A DNA stretch of 6,298 nt. It comes from Natronohydrobacter sp. (GTDB taxonomy: Bacteria; Pseudomonadota; Alphaproteobacteria; Rhodobacterales; Rhodobacteraceae). Shown in pieces: positions 5,796 to 6,298 of the stretch (positions are counted from its first letter, which is position 1; each line of letters starts with the position of its first letter). The notes under the pieces are model-generated. The model had not been told where the DNA came from and made no database searches. It saw only the letters and a list, made by a program, of their open reading frames with translations. Location: the NCBI GenBank assembly GCA_007117255.1, contig SKGU01000287.1:1-6298 (forward strand), given 5' to 3'. A program made the translations under genes and the position numbers.

Positions 5796-6298
5796 GTGGA
5801 CCTGACACTTATCCGTACTTTCATGGAAGTCGCACAGACCGGTTCCTTTCTGGCCGCTGCAGACCGGCTTTTCGTCACCCAATCCGCTGTCAGCCTGCGC
5901 GTGCAGCGTCTTGAACAACAGATCGGGAAACAGCTTTTTGAGCGGTCGAAGGCAGGAGCAATCCTGACGCCAGCCGGGGCACAATTCGAACCATATGCCC
6001 TGAACATCCTGCGCACCTGGAATGATGCACGCCAGCAGGTCGCCATCCCCGAAGGCTTTACCGACAGCTTCGCCATCGGCGCGCAGGCATCCCTCTGGCC
6101 ACGGCTTGGCTATCGCTGGCTGGACGCCTTGCGCGCCGAGATGCCGGAACTGAGCCTGCGGGCCGAGCTGGGCATGCCAGATCGGCTGACCCGCGCATTG
6201 AATGACGGCTTGCTGCAGGCCGTTCTGACCTATGAGCCAAATATGCGTCCTGGCTTTGTGATGGAACCTGTGCTTGACGATGAACTGGTGCTGGTGGC
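5796..6298 (+). CDS. LysR family transcriptional regulator (N-terminal part, cut by window end)
   Basis: A LysR-type DNA-binding regulator. The first 167 codons are present and the frame runs off the window; full family members are about 290-310 residues. It starts with a GTG (read as Met), giving the classic opening DLTLIRTFMEVAQTGSFLAA. The winged helix-turn-helix covers about residues 2-60, with the recognition helix around TQSAVSLRVQRLEQQIG (28-44) and the conserved LFERSKAGAILTPAG (48-62). The linker helix follows to about 85, and the effector-binding domain begins near FAIGAQASLWP (about 92-102). AGAGTAGG at 5780-5787, eight bases upstream, is a fair Shine-Dalgarno for the GTG. The effector cannot be inferred. 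Likely targets are the genes around 5051-5333, since LysR proteins often act on nearby divergent promoters, although here the 141-aa gene lies between regulator and control region. Confidence 0.93.
   Translation, partial: MDLTLIRTFMEVAQTGSFLAAADRLFVTQSAVSLRVQRLEQQIGKQLFERSKAGAILTPAGAQFEPYALNILRTWNDARQQVAIPEGFTDSFAIGAQASLWPRLGYRWLDALRAEMPELSLRAELGMPDRLTRALNDGLLQAVLTYEPNMRPGFVMEPVLDDELVLV

Noticed and set aside
5460..5984. 174-codon minus-strand frame across the 141-aa gene and the LysR start
   Set aside because: It overlaps two better supported plus-strand genes, one of them an unmistakable LysR N-terminus, and has no motif of its own.

Overview
The window looks like chromosomal DNA from an alphaproteobacterium, probably of the Rhodobacterales (Roseobacter/Rhodobacter-like) group. 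This rests on moderately high GC with G/C-rich third codon positions, the style of the proteins (an SLC13 permease with paired TrkA-C domains, a compact lactate permease, a LysR regulator) and dense short-spaced gene pairs. The assignment is an inference from general appearance, not from a marker gene. I see no tRNA, rRNA, insertion sequence or CRISPR array.

Layout. Positions 1-499 hold no recognisable gene; there is one weak minus-strand open frame (9-374) and the leader of the next gene. Positions 500-2957 form a tight two-gene plus-strand unit: an NAD-dependent D-lactate dehydrogenase (500-1498), then, one base after its stop, an L-lactate permease family transporter (1500-2957). Positions 2958-3229 are a convergent intergenic gap with no convincing gene or terminator. 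Positions 3230-5050 on the minus strand encode an SLC13-type permease whose two membrane halves are separated by two cytosolic RCK_C (TrkA-C) domains joined by an acidic linker. Positions 5051-5333 are a divergent control region with an AT-rich core, a 10-bp inverted repeat facing both flanking genes, and a strong Shine-Dalgarno for the next gene. Positions 5334-5759 encode a 141-residue protein I cannot identify. From 5796 to the window end runs a LysR-type regulator cut off after 167 codons.

How the genes work together. The first pair makes a lactate module: the dehydrogenase interconverts pyruvate and D-lactate with NADH/NAD, and the permease moves lactate (family members also take D-lactate and glycolate) across the inner membrane. 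The near-overlap of the two genes suggests co-translation. The direction (fermentative export or uptake) cannot be read from the sequence. The SLC13 permease is likely a separate anion-transport function. The LysR gene and the 141-residue gene upstream of it, 36 bases apart on the same strand, probably form an operon divergent from the SLC13 gene. The regulator may control that shared intergenic region, but this is an inference.

The window is mostly ordinary metabolic and transport DNA. The points most worth a second look are the D-lactate dehydrogenase/lactate permease coupling, the unidentified 141-residue protein, and the structured divergent region 5081-5333. I do not see a clearly new multi-gene system.
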